Below are positions 8,971 to 16,736 of a DNA stretch of 39,357 nt, piece by piece (position 1 is the first letter of the stretch; the number at the start of each line of letters is the position of its first letter). The translations under genes were made by a program, and so were the position numbers. The DNA is from Fischerella muscicola SAG 1427-1 = PCC 73103. Its GTDB lineage: Bacteria > Cyanobacteriota > Cyanobacteriia > Cyanobacteriales > Nostocaceae. The notes below the pieces were generated by a model. The model had not been told where the DNA came from and searched no databases. It worked only from the letters and a program-made list of their open reading frames with translations. The stretch is from assembly GCF_000317245.1 (NCBI RefSeq), contig NZ_AJLJ01000072.1, forward strand, positions 1-39,357, read 5' to 3'.

Positions 8971-9135
8971 TTTACGAATGATTGTATAGGAATCCTATTT
9001 GATTTTTGTTGGCGTAGCCTGCGCTCTGCGCTTAAAAAACTCAGTACAAGTTTATTTCTTCTTACCTGTTCCCTCTGTCTACGAGTGATTCAGGAATCAA
9101 ATCGGATTCCTATAGCAATCCTAAATCATTCGTGA
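8971..9135. repeat. MITE-like element with ~33-bp inverted ends
   Basis: The left arm (ACGAATGATT...ATAGGAATCCTATTTGATT, 8973-9005) is the inverted copy of the right arm (AATCAAATCGGATTCCTATAG...AATCATTCGTGA, 9095-9135), with a seven-base insertion in the right arm. About 90 bases of non-coding DNA lie between. Single arms of the same sequence appear near 14528-14560 and 9200. Confidence 0.65.
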
Positions 9136-9141
9136 GAGGCG

Positions 9142-9174
9142 AGATCCCCGATTTCTCTAAGAAGTCGGGGATCT
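9142..9174. repeat. REP-type palindrome, copy 2
   Basis: AGATCCCCGATTTCTC with its near-complement; 33 bases. It abuts the inverted-repeat element that ends at 9135. Confidence 0.88.
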
Positions 9175-9229
9175 GGAATTCCGTGTTTTATCATAACTCA
9201 ATTAGGATTGCTATATATATGTTAAAGTG

Positions 9230-10057
9230 TCAAACTTTAAGTTTTGCTAAACCCAAGTAGCGGATACCTATTGGTGAGATTTCAAAGCGACAAGGTAAAA
9301 CTTCTAAACCTAGAGATATTGCTTGGCGTAATAATTTTCCATATACAGGATCGGCACTATCACCAGGGGCAAATTCTTCGCAATCTCCCCGATTAATAAA
9401 GTAAAGCATGACTGCCCGACTTTGGGGAAGAAGTGCCATTAATTCTCGCAGGTGTTTTTGTCCTCGTGTTGTTTCTGTGTCAGGAAATAGGGCTAATTTT
9501 CCTTGCGTCCAAGTGGTATTTTTCACTTCTAAATAAATCGAACAATCATGATCAGCTAATAGTAATGCGTTGTTTTCTCGTGATGCTGTTTGAGATAAAA
9601 TTGGGTCATCTATCTCAATTGAGAGTGATTTTGATTGTTGTTCTAGTGTTGCAGTTGCTGATAGAAAAAAATCTACTCGACTTTTTTTATCTTGTCCGTA
9701 GACAACTTCACCACGAATTTGATGATACTTACCTAATTGGGGGAAAAGATTTTTTTCTAATGCTAATTTAACAATGCGATTTGGCAAACCTGTATTAACG
9801 CCTACCCACGTTGGTTCATTATCATTTACTTGAATTAATTCCCAAGTGTAAGCTAATTTGCGATTAGGATTATCACTTTTAGAAAGCTGCACTGGATTAC
9901 CAGGGATGCAAACTCCTGTCATTGGCCCTGTATTAGGACAATGGGCTGTAACTACCTCCCCAGAAGCAAGTTCAACATCAGCAAAAAAGCGTTTATAGCG
10001 TCTGAGTAAGACACCAGGATATAAAGTTGGGTAATAGTAAAGGTAGTCAGTAGTCAT
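9230..10057 (-). CDS. sfsA: DNA/RNA nuclease SfsA (sugar fermentation stimulation protein family)
   Basis: 275 residues from the ATG at 10057 (MTTDYLYYYPTLYPGVLLRR); the frame also runs five codons up to a TTG at 10072, which is less likely. VELASGEVVTAHCPNTGPMTG is the family signature, with NRGDCEEFAPGDSADPVYG near the C terminus carrying the acidic residues. E. coli SfsA was first seen as a regulator of maltose metabolism; later work on the family points to nuclease activity in an OB-like/PD-(D/E)XK-like fold. It is longer than typical members (~235) because of an extra ~25-30 residue segment around residues 125-155 (LEQQSKSLSIEIDDPILSQT). No operon partner. Confidence 0.9.
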   Translation of the reverse strand: MTTDYLYYYPTLYPGVLLRRYKRFFADVELASGEVVTAHCPNTGPMTGVCIPGNPVQLSKSDNPNRKLAYTWELIQVNDNEPTWVGVNTGLPNRIVKLALEKNLFPQLGKYHQIRGEVVYGQDKKSRVDFFLSATATLEQQSKSLSIEIDDPILSQTASRENNALLLADHDCSIYLEVKNTTWTQGKLALFPDTETTRGQKHLRELMALLPQSRAVMLYFINRGDCEEFAPGDSADPVYGKLLRQAISLGLEVLPCRFEISPIGIRYLGLAKLKV

Positions 10058-10109
10058 TACAGCAGGGAGCAAGGAACAGAAAGTTTAATTAGTAAAAATA
10101 AAATCATGG

Positions 10110-10224
10110 TAGGGTGTGTTAGGCGCATTTTTATGATCTCACTTTTTAACGAAAAACATAATCAAAGCGCCTAACGCACCATATGATTGGCGGTGCGTTA
10201 GGCTGAAGCCATAACACACCCTAC
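10110..10224. repeat. Palindromic repeat with GTAGGGTGTGTTA ends
   Basis: GTAGGGTGTGTTA (10110-10122) and TAACACACCCTAC (10212-10224) are perfect inverted ends. Between them further inverted copies (TAGGCGC/GCGCCTA and CGCACCA/TGGCGGTGCG-like) can fold into a cruciform. A degenerate relative lies at about 37206-37277. It sits in the 327-base gap between sfsA and the TIR-GUN4 gene. Confidence 0.75.
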
Positions 10225-10399
10225 TTAAGATTTACTACGCCAACAAAAATTAAATAGGAGTCCCATACAATAATTACAGATAATTATTAGTTAAGTTTGC
10301 CTACTTATATTTATGCGCGATCGCGTTGTATTAAAAACTATATCTGTAAGTCTGCCTTTTGGCATTGGTTCAATTATCGCAGGTGTGGGAGAGTGATAA

Positions 10400-11383
10400 G
10401 TGACGAACTTCGATGTTTTTCTTTGTCACAATAGTGAAGACAAACCTGCTGTCAAACAACTTGCTAACCAACTTAAGGAATTAGGTATCAGACCTTGGTT
10501 AGATGAATGGGAACTTCGTCCTGGTCAGTCTTGGCAATGGGTCTTAGAGCAACAAATCGAACAAATTGCTTCAGCTGCGGTTTTTGTCGGAAGTGCAGGA
10601 CTTGGCCCGTGGCAAAGAGAGGAAATTTATGCTTTTCTGCAAGAATTTCAACAAAGAAGTTGTCCTGTAATTCCGGTGCTATTGTCCAATGCTCCAGAAC
10701 AACCCAGACTTCCTGTATTTTTGAGAAATAAAATGTGGGTTGATTTTCGCAAGTTAGAGCCTGAACCAATGGGGCATTTGATTTGGGGTATCACTGGGAT
10801 AAAGCCAGGAACACAAACCATCATTCATCCTCCACTACTTGAAAGACCCTCAAGACTACCAGAAACCACCCCGAAACCACTAACTGCTACAGATGACCTA
10901 GCCTCAGAAAAAGGTATAGACTACACCAGACTGCGTGATTTATTGAAAGCAGGAAAATGGAAAGAGGCTGACACAGAAACTTATCGGATGATGCTTCAGG
11001 CTGTAGGTAAAAAAGATGGTGGTTGGTTCACTTCAGACGAATTGTTAAATTTTCCTTGCACTGACTTACGCACAATTAATCAACTGTGGGTAAAATACAG
11101 CAAAGGACATTTTGGCTTCAGTGTCCAGAAGGAAATTTACTTGAGTGTTGGTGGTCAAGCTGACGGCGAGTATTATGAAAAAGCTTGGGAGAAGTTTGGC
11201 GATGCAGTGGGATGGAGAGTGAATAGCAGTTGGATATACTATGATAACGTAACTTTTGATACCTCATCTCCAAGGGGACACCTCCCTGTTTTTGGTTTTT
11301 ATCTTAACGTTTGGGGTGGGAAGTGGGGGGGTGGTTGGTTGTTCTCTTCTGTCGCATCGAGACTTGTAAAGTCTAACATCTAA
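10400..11383 (+). CDS. TIR-GUN4 fusion protein
   Basis: 327 residues with GTG start. Residues 3-135 form a TIR domain: FDVFLCHNSEDK (box 1), RPWLDEWELRPGQSW, AAVFVGSAGLGPWQREEIYAF and CPVIPVLL. In PWQREEIYAF, Glu75 aligns with the NADase glutamate of SARM1 (WVHKEIVTAL), so the domain may cleave NAD+. A linker rich in Pro/Thr (140-165) joins a GUN4 domain (about 168-325: DYTRLRDLLKAGKWKEADTE, GGWFTSDELLNFPCTDLRTI, VGWRVNSSWIYYDNVTFDT). GUN4 binds porphyrins and activates Mg-chelatase in chlorophyll synthesis, but GUN4 fused to signalling domains is common in cyanobacteria and probably serves as a ligand sensor. A stress or defence switch linking tetrapyrrole sensing to NAD+ depletion is an inference. 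No partner gene is adjacent. Confidence 0.88.
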   Translation: MTNFDVFLCHNSEDKPAVKQLANQLKELGIRPWLDEWELRPGQSWQWVLEQQIEQIASAAVFVGSAGLGPWQREEIYAFLQEFQQRSCPVIPVLLSNAPEQPRLPVFLRNKMWVDFRKLEPEPMGHLIWGITGIKPGTQTIIHPPLLERPSRLPETTPKPLTATDDLASEKGIDYTRLRDLLKAGKWKEADTETYRMMLQAVGKKDGGWFTSDELLNFPCTDLRTINQLWVKYSKGHFGFSVQKEIYLSVGGQADGEYYEKAWEKFGDAVGWRVNSSWIYYDNVTFDTSSPRGHLPVFGFYLNVWGGKWGGGWLFSSVASRLVKSNI

Positions 11384-11476
11384 GGCTTTGGGAATTATGT
11401 AAAGATTTATTTATACTCCTTTTTGCACGGTAGAATCAGCGTTTCACTAAATCGATACCTGGCAACCCCCTTCGGG

Positions 11477-11508
11477 GAAGTCAAAAGTTAAAAGTCAAAA
11501 GTCAAAAG
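11477..11508. repeat. Heptanucleotide tandem repeat (AAAAGTC)
   Basis: GAAGTC followed by about four heptamers of AAAAGTC/AAAAGTT. It lies directly at the 3' end of the four-helix-bundle gene. The inverted counterpart is at 11935-11965 at the other side. Confidence 0.85.
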
Positions 11509-11509
11509 A

Positions 11510-11875
11510 TTATTTTTCTAGCTTTCCTTTAGTCGTTACGATTGATTTAGCAATAATTTTAATTAATTGTTCACACTCATCTAAAAGATTTTCTACTTGT
11601 GCCTCAGTCATCATTTCTGATTTAATTAACAGCCTCAACCAATATCTTGTTTCTTTTGCTTCTTTCAGAGCTATTGATTGTTTACTTATGAAATCTTTAT
11701 CGCTCTCTGCGGAACGAGATTCTTCGATATTAGCACCTATTGAAGTTCCTGCTCTAAATAACTGATTAGCTAATAATCTGTATGTGCCTTGTTGTTTATC
11801 TAGATAGGAACAAAGCTTTGTTATCCTAACAGCAAATTCAAATGCTCTATCAGAAATAGGTATATAATTACTCAT
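11510..11875 (-). CDS. Four-helix-bundle protein (S23/IVS-type, TIGR02436-like)
   Basis: About 121-123 residues; ATG at 11875 (MSNYIPISDRAF) or two codons upstream at 11881. RAFEFAVRITKLCSYL, LANQLFRAGTSIGANIEESR, SKQSIALKEAKETRYWLRLL and LLDECEQLIKIIAKSI are the four helices and the family signature motifs (GTSIGANIEE is diagnostic). Relatives are encoded in intervening sequences of 23S rRNA genes, as stand-alone genes, and as the Avd accessory protein of diversity-generating retroelements. No rRNA or reverse transcriptase is near, so this is the orphan type; function unknown, probably nucleic-acid binding as a pentamer. The gene is bracketed by inverted AAAAGTC heptamer repeats that start within a few dozen bases of each end. 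Confidence 0.85.
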   Translation of the reverse strand: MSNYIPISDRAFEFAVRITKLCSYLDKQQGTYRLLANQLFRAGTSIGANIEESRSAESDKDFISKQSIALKEAKETRYWLRLLIKSEMMTEAQVENLLDECEQLIKIIAKSIVTTKGKLEK

Positions 11876-11934
11876 GCTCAAAACTAAAATTAGGGAGCAG
11901 TATCATAACATAGTAGCTATTTTAAAATACTTGC

Positions 11935-11965
11935 TTTTTGACTTTTGACTTTTGACTTTTGACTT
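11935..11965. repeat. Heptanucleotide tandem repeat (TTTTGAC)
   Basis: About four copies of TTTTGAC ending in GACTTCCC. It is the inverted counterpart of the array at 11477-11508, so the two arrays and the gene between them form a symmetric block. Confidence 0.85.
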
Positions 11966-12115
11966 CCCGTTAGGGCGTTCGCGGTTATTACAGCGAGTAG
12001 TGATGTGATAGCAGAAGCCTGATTGAAAATTGCGTTTTGGGCGAGGCATGAAAACTTAAAATTTAGGGTGACAAAATAATTGACCAGCAAAAATGAAAGA
12101 CGTTGCACTAATTAA

Positions 12116-12252
12116 TGTTCATCACAAGAATCATTCCATCCATAGATAACATCGCGATCTTTGTGACTAACGTCGCGATTTTGGTTATAAATTAAACGAT
12201 TTTCACCACAAACGTGAAAGCGATGCTGCAAAGCAGCCGCTACGCGATCGCA
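12116..12252. repeat. 21-bp-unit composite repeat element, copy 2
   Basis: The head (GTTCATCACAAGAATCATTCC, ATCCATAGATAACAT) matches the copy at 8779. The tail (GAAAGCGATGCTGCAAAGCA, then GCCGCTACGCGATCGCAA at 12215-12252) is identical to the tail of the copy at 33295. The inner tandem units are reduced to one or two here. The rest of the 11882-12383 spacer holds no gene. Confidence 0.75.
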
Positions 12253-12344
12253 ATGAGAACCTGAGCCAAGGAAGTAACATAAATGAAGATGAGAAATTAT
12301 GAAAGCGAACAATTTCTCTAAAATTAGATTTACCAATGACAATT

Positions 12345-12372
12345 GTACAGACGCGATGTTCCTCGCGTCTCT
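12345..12372. repeat. Palindromic repeat (GACGCGAT family)
   Basis: GTACAGACGCGA and TCGCGTCTCTA flank a short loop. It ends 12 bases before the TPR gene start and so lies in its leader. Confidence 0.7.
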
Positions 12373-12383
12373 AATGACAAATT

Positions 12384-13652
12384 ATGAATGATTTTTACCA
12401 TCAAGGATTAGCAAAAGCAAAACAAAAAGATTATGCTGGAGCGATCGCACAATTTACTCGTGCTATTGAGGTAAACCCTTACTTTGCTGATGCTTTCTGT
12501 CAACGGGGTTTAGCGTATTATGATTCTGGCGAAATTCTCTTAGCTGTTTCTGATTATACCGCCGCTCTGGAACTAAATCCTGAAAGTGTTGAAGCTTATT
12601 ATTGTCGCGCTTTGGCTAGGGTAGCGCTGAAAAATTTACCGGGGGCGATCGCAGATGCAGATCAAGCTATTCGTTTCGATCGCAATTATGCTAGGGCTTA
12701 TCATTTACGAGGAGTGGTGTACCGGAAACTAGGACAAATTCAAGATGCGATCGCCAATTTTAAGTTAGCCGCAGATTTATATTTACAACAAAAAGATAAA
12801 GAAAATTGTCGTCTGTGTTTAGAAAAAATTCAACAACTGCAACCAAAACCAACTCCTGCTGTAGTTAACCAAGCAAAGACTACAATTACACGGATCATAT
12901 CGCCGCAGGAATATTTCACCCAATTGTTAGAAAAAGCTGAAAAAGGTGATACTCGTCAAGCCTTGGAAGATTTAAACTGGGCTTTACAAGTCGATCCGCA
13001 AGACGCCCAAGCATATTGTTGTCGGGGAGTGGTGCGTTATAAACAGGGAAACTATCGTGAGGCGATCGCAGATTTTAATCAAGCGCTACAACTCAATTTT
13101 GAAGATGCGATAGTTTATCGTAATCGGGGAAGGGCGCGTTCTCAGTTAGGAGATCATCAAGGAGCGATCGCTGATTTTAACCAAGCACTGCAACTACAAC
13201 CAGAGGATGCACTGCTTTATATTGCCAGAGGTAATGTCTATCGGGCAATGGGTAATTATCTCGGTGCGGTAACTGACTATACTAAAGCCTTACAAATTAA
13301 TCCTGATGATCCTCAAGCTTACTACAATCGGGGTTTTGCCTATGCTCATATGGAAGAAATACAACGCGCCATAGCAGATTATCAGCGAGCAGCAAGTATT
13401 TTTTGTGAAAGAGGAGACTGGGTAAATTACGAACAAGTGCTTGAAAACCTCAAAAAAATCCAGTCTCCAAGCATTGAATCCAAACAAGGTAAATATAATC
13501 TCCTACGACAACGTTTATTGAGACTGGTCGGGGGATACTGGGAAATAGCCCAACGGTTAATTGATCAAACAAAAAGATATTATCCTGGGATGTCAGAAGA
13601 ATGGTACATAGAAAAAGTGATTGATGATTTGGAACGCGATCGCGGCAGGTAA
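12384..13652 (+). CDS. Tetratricopeptide-repeat protein
   Basis: 422 residues made almost wholly of TPR units. Three lie in residues ~1-105 (DFYHQGLAKAKQKDYAGAIA, AFCQRGLAYYDSGEILLAVS, AYHLRGVVYRKLGQIQDAIA), then a linker with Pro/Lys at about 150-175, then about five more at ~178-345. The repeats keep the W/L-G-Y-A-F-A-P pattern, with the D-P/N-P turn between helices. The C-terminal ~75 residues are charged and helical without TPR signature (YYPGMSEEWYIEKVIDDLER). TPR superhelices bind partner proteins; no enzymatic domain or signal peptide is visible. Such genes are frequent in cyanobacteria. HIP1 sites fall inside several repeat units. No operon partner. Confidence 0.9.
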   Translation: MNDFYHQGLAKAKQKDYAGAIAQFTRAIEVNPYFADAFCQRGLAYYDSGEILLAVSDYTAALELNPESVEAYYCRALARVALKNLPGAIADADQAIRFDRNYARAYHLRGVVYRKLGQIQDAIANFKLAADLYLQQKDKENCRLCLEKIQQLQPKPTPAVVNQAKTTITRIISPQEYFTQLLEKAEKGDTRQALEDLNWALQVDPQDAQAYCCRGVVRYKQGNYREAIADFNQALQLNFEDAIVYRNRGRARSQLGDHQGAIADFNQALQLQPEDALLYIARGNVYRAMGNYLGAVTDYTKALQINPDDPQAYYNRGFAYAHMEEIQRAIADYQRAASIFCERGDWVNYEQVLENLKKIQSPSIESKQGKYNLLRQRLLRLVGGYWEIAQRLIDQTKRYYPGMSEEWYIEKVIDDLERDRGR

Positions 13653-14108
13653 AAAGCAATAAGGTTTAGTGACTAGTACTTCACCACATTAATTTTAATG
13701 GGCTACGAGAACCCCGACTTTTTTAAAAAGTCGGGGTTCTGTCCCCTCGCAACCCCTAATAGCAAGTGTGTTGGTAATTCAAAACAACAATTATTAGTTT
13801 TATTAATAACTCATCAATTAATTATATACTCTGACAAATATACATACAAATATCTATCTCTAGAGAGAGTATTTTGTCAAATTTTATATTCAGATTTTCA
13901 GTCTACGGGTCGATTCGATATTCCTACATTCCCGACTATAAAGTTACTATGCGCGCATTGAAAAACATCAAGGCGAGATGCAATCAAGAAAATTTTATTG
14001 AGGCAGGCTAATAAAAATAGATGCTCAATAAATAGTAGCATTTACGATTTATGACTGCACAATATTCTCTTGATTTTATATTATTTTCTGAGTCGTGGAG
14101 AAATTAAA
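13653..14108. other. Intergenic spacer with one REP palindrome; promoter region of the lti-like gene
   Basis: Apart from the palindrome at 13708-13740 and its left shoulder (GACTAGT...ATTAATTTTAATG, 13670-13700, also seen at 27534), I see no gene. The open frame at 13698-13961 starts within the repeat and has no protein features. The last 80 bases are AT-rich and lead to the ribosome site at about 14095-14099. Confidence 0.5.
13708..13740. repeat. REP-type palindrome, copy 3 (variant)
   Basis: AGAACCCCGACTTTTTT with its complement. Compensatory changes (GATC to GAAC on the left, GATC to GTTC on the right) keep the stem perfect. Confidence 0.88.
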
Positions 14109-14474
14109 ATGCAAAAAACTATTTCTTTGTTAGGTTCTATTTTGCGTCCCGTACGTTTTCTAGTTGTAGCCTTTACATGTGCTTTGTTGCTATTCTCTAA
14201 TGCTTTTCCTGCTGCTGCAATTGAAAGCTATCAAAGCAACCCAACAGAAGCTACTGATCAATTGCTGGACACTCAGCGTGAAACTGATAAGGTAGCTAAA
14301 TCTGCTCCCCTGGGATTGAAAGAAACTCAAAAGCGTACCAGTGGCGGAGGATTAAACGAAGTTCAAGGTACTGCTGACGTTGAGAACATGAATCGTCCTG
14401 AAAATTCTCAAGATGCAGTTTCAGTAGAAGAAGAAGTAAGCAACTTCCTGAAAAAAGTCACTGGCAATAAGTAA
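14109..14474 (+). CDS. Low-temperature-induced protein, exported
   Basis: 121 residues from the ATG at 14109, which has GGAG about ten bases upstream; an in-frame TTG at 14070 lacks support. A signal peptide is clear: RPVRFLVVAFTCALLLFSNA hydrophobic core and a likely cleavage after AFPAAA. The mature part is small, polar and probably disordered (SNPTEATDQLLDTQRETDKV, SGGGLNEVQGTADVENMNRP). It matches the cyanobacterial low-temperature-induced (lti-type) family, which in Nostoc-like genomes lies next to a dps gene, as here. Molecular function is unknown; a periplasmic stress role is inferred from the neighbours. A strong terminator follows at 14495, so it is transcribed separately from dps. 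Confidence 0.8.
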   Translation: MQKTISLLGSILRPVRFLVVAFTCALLLFSNAFPAAAIESYQSNPTEATDQLLDTQRETDKVAKSAPLGLKETQKRTSGGGLNEVQGTADVENMNRPENSQDAVSVEEEVSNFLKKVTGNK

Positions 14475-14494
14475 TAAGTATCAAATCTCTTTCA

Positions 14495-14525
14495 CCCCAG
14501 TATATTCAACTGGGGATTTATTTTT
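14495..14525 (+). terminator. Rho-independent terminator after the lti-type gene
   Basis: CCCCAGT, seven-base loop, ACTGGGG, then ATTTATTTTT. It starts 21 bases after the stop codon. Confidence 0.8.
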
Positions 14526-14578
14526 AAATAGGAATCCCATATAGCAATCCTATATGATTTATAAGAATCGCAGAGTTT

Positions 14579-14611
14579 AGATCCCCGACTTCTCCAAGAA
14601 GTCGGGGATCT
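14579..14611. repeat. REP-type palindrome, copy 4
   Basis: AGATCCCCGACTTCTC with near-complement; 33 bases. A single arm of the GGAATCC/GGATTGCTATA inverted-repeat element lies just before it (about 14528-14560). The remaining ~200 bases to dps are AT-rich and carry its promoter region. Confidence 0.88.
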
Positions 14612-14809
14612 TGCCATCCTATAGTTTGAAATTGAATCTATATATAGACATATATTTTATATATTTTTTATATATTTGAAGATAAAAATATTTTTGAGAT
14701 TAACTAATCCTCTGTTTATAAAATAAATCATAATCATTCTTTGGATTGATGTTGTGAAGTTAATGAATTGCTGAAGTTATAAGAGGAGTTAGCTTAAGGA
14801 TTAGAAACA

Positions 14810-15346
14810 ATGCGTCCATTAAATATTGGTTTGACAGATGAACAACGTCAAGGTGTTATTGAACTATTAAATCAAGATTTGTCAGATTCCTATCTACTGG
14901 TAGTAAAAACCAAAAAATTCCATTGGGATGTAGTTGGGCCTCAGTTCCGCAGTTTGCATGAAATTTGGGAAGAACAGTACGAACAACTGACTGAAAATAT
15001 CGATGCTATTGCTGAACGAGTTCGTGCTTTAGGTGGTTATCCCATTGGTACAATGGAGGGATTTTTAAAGGCAGGTTCTATTAAAGAGCAAGCTGGTAAT
15101 ATTCCTACAGCAACCGAGATGGTAGCTTTGCTAGTAGATAACCACGAGCAAATTATCCGCAATCTTCGCGAACATATTGATCGTTGTGCTGAAGAATTTC
15201 ACGATCAAGGAACAGCTGATTTCTTGACAGGATTGATGGAAGGTCACGAAGAAGCAGCTTGGATGCTACGTTCCTTTATTGAAGGAGAAGAATTGCAACC
15301 TGATGGTTCTCAACCAGAAACACGAAAAACACCTGTAGGTGTGTAA
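14810..15346 (+). CDS. dps: Dps-family ferritin-like DNA-protection protein
   Basis: 178 residues. KKFHWDVVGPQFRSLHEIWE (about residues 36-55) carries the conserved ferroxidase ligands His, His and the following Asp/Glu (LTENIDAIAER), shared between dimer subunits in Dps dodecamers. PIGTMEGFL is another Dps landmark. The C-terminal tail (residues ~160-178) is polar and may be disordered. It oxidises Fe2+ with H2O2 and stores iron, protecting DNA. Ribosome site AGAGGAG is upstream at about 14781, somewhat far, with AAGGA closer to the ATG. It sits between the lti-type gene and the ChaB protein gene, an arrangement that supports a shared stress role. Cyanobacteria hold several Dps paralogues; which one this is cannot be told. 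Confidence 0.93.
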   Translation: MRPLNIGLTDEQRQGVIELLNQDLSDSYLLVVKTKKFHWDVVGPQFRSLHEIWEEQYEQLTENIDAIAERVRALGGYPIGTMEGFLKAGSIKEQAGNIPTATEMVALLVDNHEQIIRNLREHIDRCAEEFHDQGTADFLTGLMEGHEEAAWMLRSFIEGEELQPDGSQPETRKTPVGV

Positions 15347-15384
15347 CTAAAGGTAGATAGAATTAACACCTCATGAATAATAAA

Positions 15385-15443
15385 GTTTGTAGTAAGGACT
15401 TTTAGTTATTAGATATTTAAGTGCTAAAGCACTTACTACAAAC
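15385..15443. repeat. Palindromic repeat GTTTGTAGTAAG...CTTACTACAAAC
   Basis: 59 bases with ~20-bp near-perfect inverted ends and an inner AAGTGCTAAAGCACTT palindrome. It lies between dps and the next gene and ends 18 bases before that gene's ribosome site AAAGGAG, so it could act as a leader hairpin. Confidence 0.75.
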
Positions 15444-15470
15444 CAAAAAAATAATATCAAAGGAGTTTTA

Positions 15471-16238
15471 ATGGCGGCAGAATATAAAGCTGAACGGACA
15501 ATTTCAGCTGTATATAAAGAACAGAACCAAATTGATGATGTGATTCGGCGTTTACTTGACCGGGGTGTACCGAGAGATCATATTTCGGTCATGGGTAGAA
15601 ACTTTAAGTCAGAAACTCGAATTGCTGGTTTTATTACTAAAAAAGACGTAATTCTTGGTGGTTTAAGAACAGGAGCAATTTTTGGTTCCTTTTTTGGTTC
15701 TTTACTAGGTTTACTTACAGGTGTTGGTGTACTATTTATTCCTTTTGTTGGTCCAATTGTAGCAGCAGGCCCTATCGGTGCATTATTACTGGGCGCTGCA
15801 AGTGGAGCGATCGCAGGTAGTGCAGGTGCTGGTTTAGTATCTGTATTAGCAACCTTGGGTATGCCAGAAGATAAAGCCGCAATCTACCAGACTCGTCTGC
15901 AAGCTGGAGAGTTCTTAGTTATGGCAGAAGTTCCAGCTGATCGCAGTGGGGAATTTCAAATACTCATGGAAAGTGCTGGTGGTGAAGAAATTCACACAAT
16001 GGAAAATGCACTACCCCGTCCCTGTGCTGGTCGTTGCAATGGTCCAGAAGATTTATCTCCAGAGGTACGCTCTCATCTTTCTAGCGAAGCTCAGAATACA
16101 TTTATTGACCGCTACAATGCAATATTAGATGAGACAAAGGATCAAACCAAAGCAGAACAAGCAGCTTGGGAAGCGATTCATCAGAATTTTGATGAAGATG
16201 ACAACGGTATTTGGTCTAAGAAAAAGGTGGCTGTTTAG
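15471..16238 (+). CDS. Stress protein with glycine-zipper segment and C-terminal ChaB domain
   Basis: 255 residues. The N-terminal ~60 ([33 protein letters not shown]) resembles the general-stress/YflT-like ferredoxin-fold module. Residues ~60-130 are a Gly/Ala-rich hydrophobic hairpin ([34 protein letters not shown]), i.e. a glycine-zipper membrane segment. EFLVMAEVP is the second half of the first module. The last ~70 residues ([40 protein letters not shown]) are a ChaB domain. ChaB was named as a cation-transport regulator in E. coli, with little mechanistic proof. A good ribosome site, AAAGGAG, precedes the ATG. The place after dps supports a stress function. Confidence 0.8.
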   Translation: MAAEYKAERTISAVYKEQNQIDDVIRRLLDRGVPRDHISVMGRNFKSETRIAGFITKKDVILGGLRTGAIFGSFFGSLLGLLTGVGVLFIPFVGPIVAAGPIGALLLGAASGAIAGSAGAGLVSVLATLGMPEDKAAIYQTRLQAGEFLVMAEVPADRSGEFQILMESAGGEEIHTMENALPRPCAGRCNGPEDLSPEVRSHLSSEAQNTFIDRYNAILDETKDQTKAEQAAWEAIHQNFDEDDNGIWSKKKVAV

Positions 16239-16245
16239 TCATTAC

Positions 16246-16300
16246 GTAGAGACGCGATTAATCGCGTCTGTACAATATTCATGATTAATCGCGTCTGTAC
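16246..16300. repeat. GTAGAGACGCGATTA palindrome plus half copy
   Basis: A 28-base palindrome GTAGAGACGCGATT/AATCGCGTCTGTAC (16246-16273), followed by a repeated right half (GATTAATCGCGTCTGTAC, 16283-16300). The identical unit occurs inside the glycosyltransferase gene at 31116. Here it lies between convergent genes. Confidence 0.88.
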
Positions 16301-16337
16301 AATAGTCAAGTGTCAATTTTAAACAACACTTGACTAA

Positions 16338-16736
16338 TTAAGGAGATTTATAACTACCAACTCGAATAGTCAACTGACCTTTGCGGGGATCTTCGTTAAA
16401 GACAAATGCTCCTTCCTCTTTTTCACCACGAGATAAAAAGTCTATTTGTTGTTCTCCTGTTTGGGTGACTTTTCCTGGGATTTCTAACTCAGCTATCAGT
16501 TGTACTGACTCGGCTGTTTCTCCGCCTTTATTGATAATTTCAAACGGAACATAGAATTGTCCATCAGCTTCCCAAATTTTCTGCTTGTTAGTGACAGAAA
16601 GAACGGGGGGTTGATCTTTTTCATTTATCCAGATGTAAGCTACTAAGCTCACAATCACAGCCAGGATTGATAAAGAAATACTCAAAGTCACCCATTCCGC
16701 AGCAGAACGTTTTGGTTGTTCTTGTTCTGTTTTCAT
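16338..16736 (-). CDS. TIGR02588-family membrane-anchored protein
   Basis: 132 residues. A single N-terminal membrane anchor (WVTLSISLSILAVIVSLVAY, residues ~15-34) is followed by a beta-rich extracytoplasmic domain (PVLSVTNKQKIWEADGQFYV, FEIINKGGETAESVQL), resembling an immunoglobulin-like fold. It overlaps by four bases (ATGA) with the upstream gene for a TIGR02587-type integral membrane protein, and the two families are known as neighbours. Function is unknown. The conserved pairing implies that the two proteins form a complex in the cytoplasmic membrane. Confidence 0.8.
   Translation of the reverse strand: MKTEQEQPKRSAAEWVTLSISLSILAVIVSLVAYIWINEKDQPPVLSVTNKQKIWEADGQFYVPFEIINKGGETAESVQLIAELEIPGKVTQTGEQQIDFLSRGEKEEGAFVFNEDPRKGQLTIRVGSYKSP

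Larger units (their letters stand above)
8497..9229. other. Repeat-dense intergenic region, no gene
   Basis: This 733-base spacer is a mosaic of at least five dispersed repeats: a GTAGAGACG palindrome (8532-8586), two REP-type palindromes (8696-8728 and 9142-9174), a 21-bp tandem-unit element (about 8779-8938) and an inverted-repeat element (8971-9135). The open frames seen in it on both strands are consequences of the 21-bp period, not genes. Confidence 0.7.

Noticed and set aside
8727..9135. Open frames on both strands with N-G-N-P-F-I-T and V-M-N-G-F-P-F repeats, resembling repeat proteins
   Set aside because: They are produced by the 21-bp non-coding repeat units, are open on both strands, and have no ribosome site or stable start.
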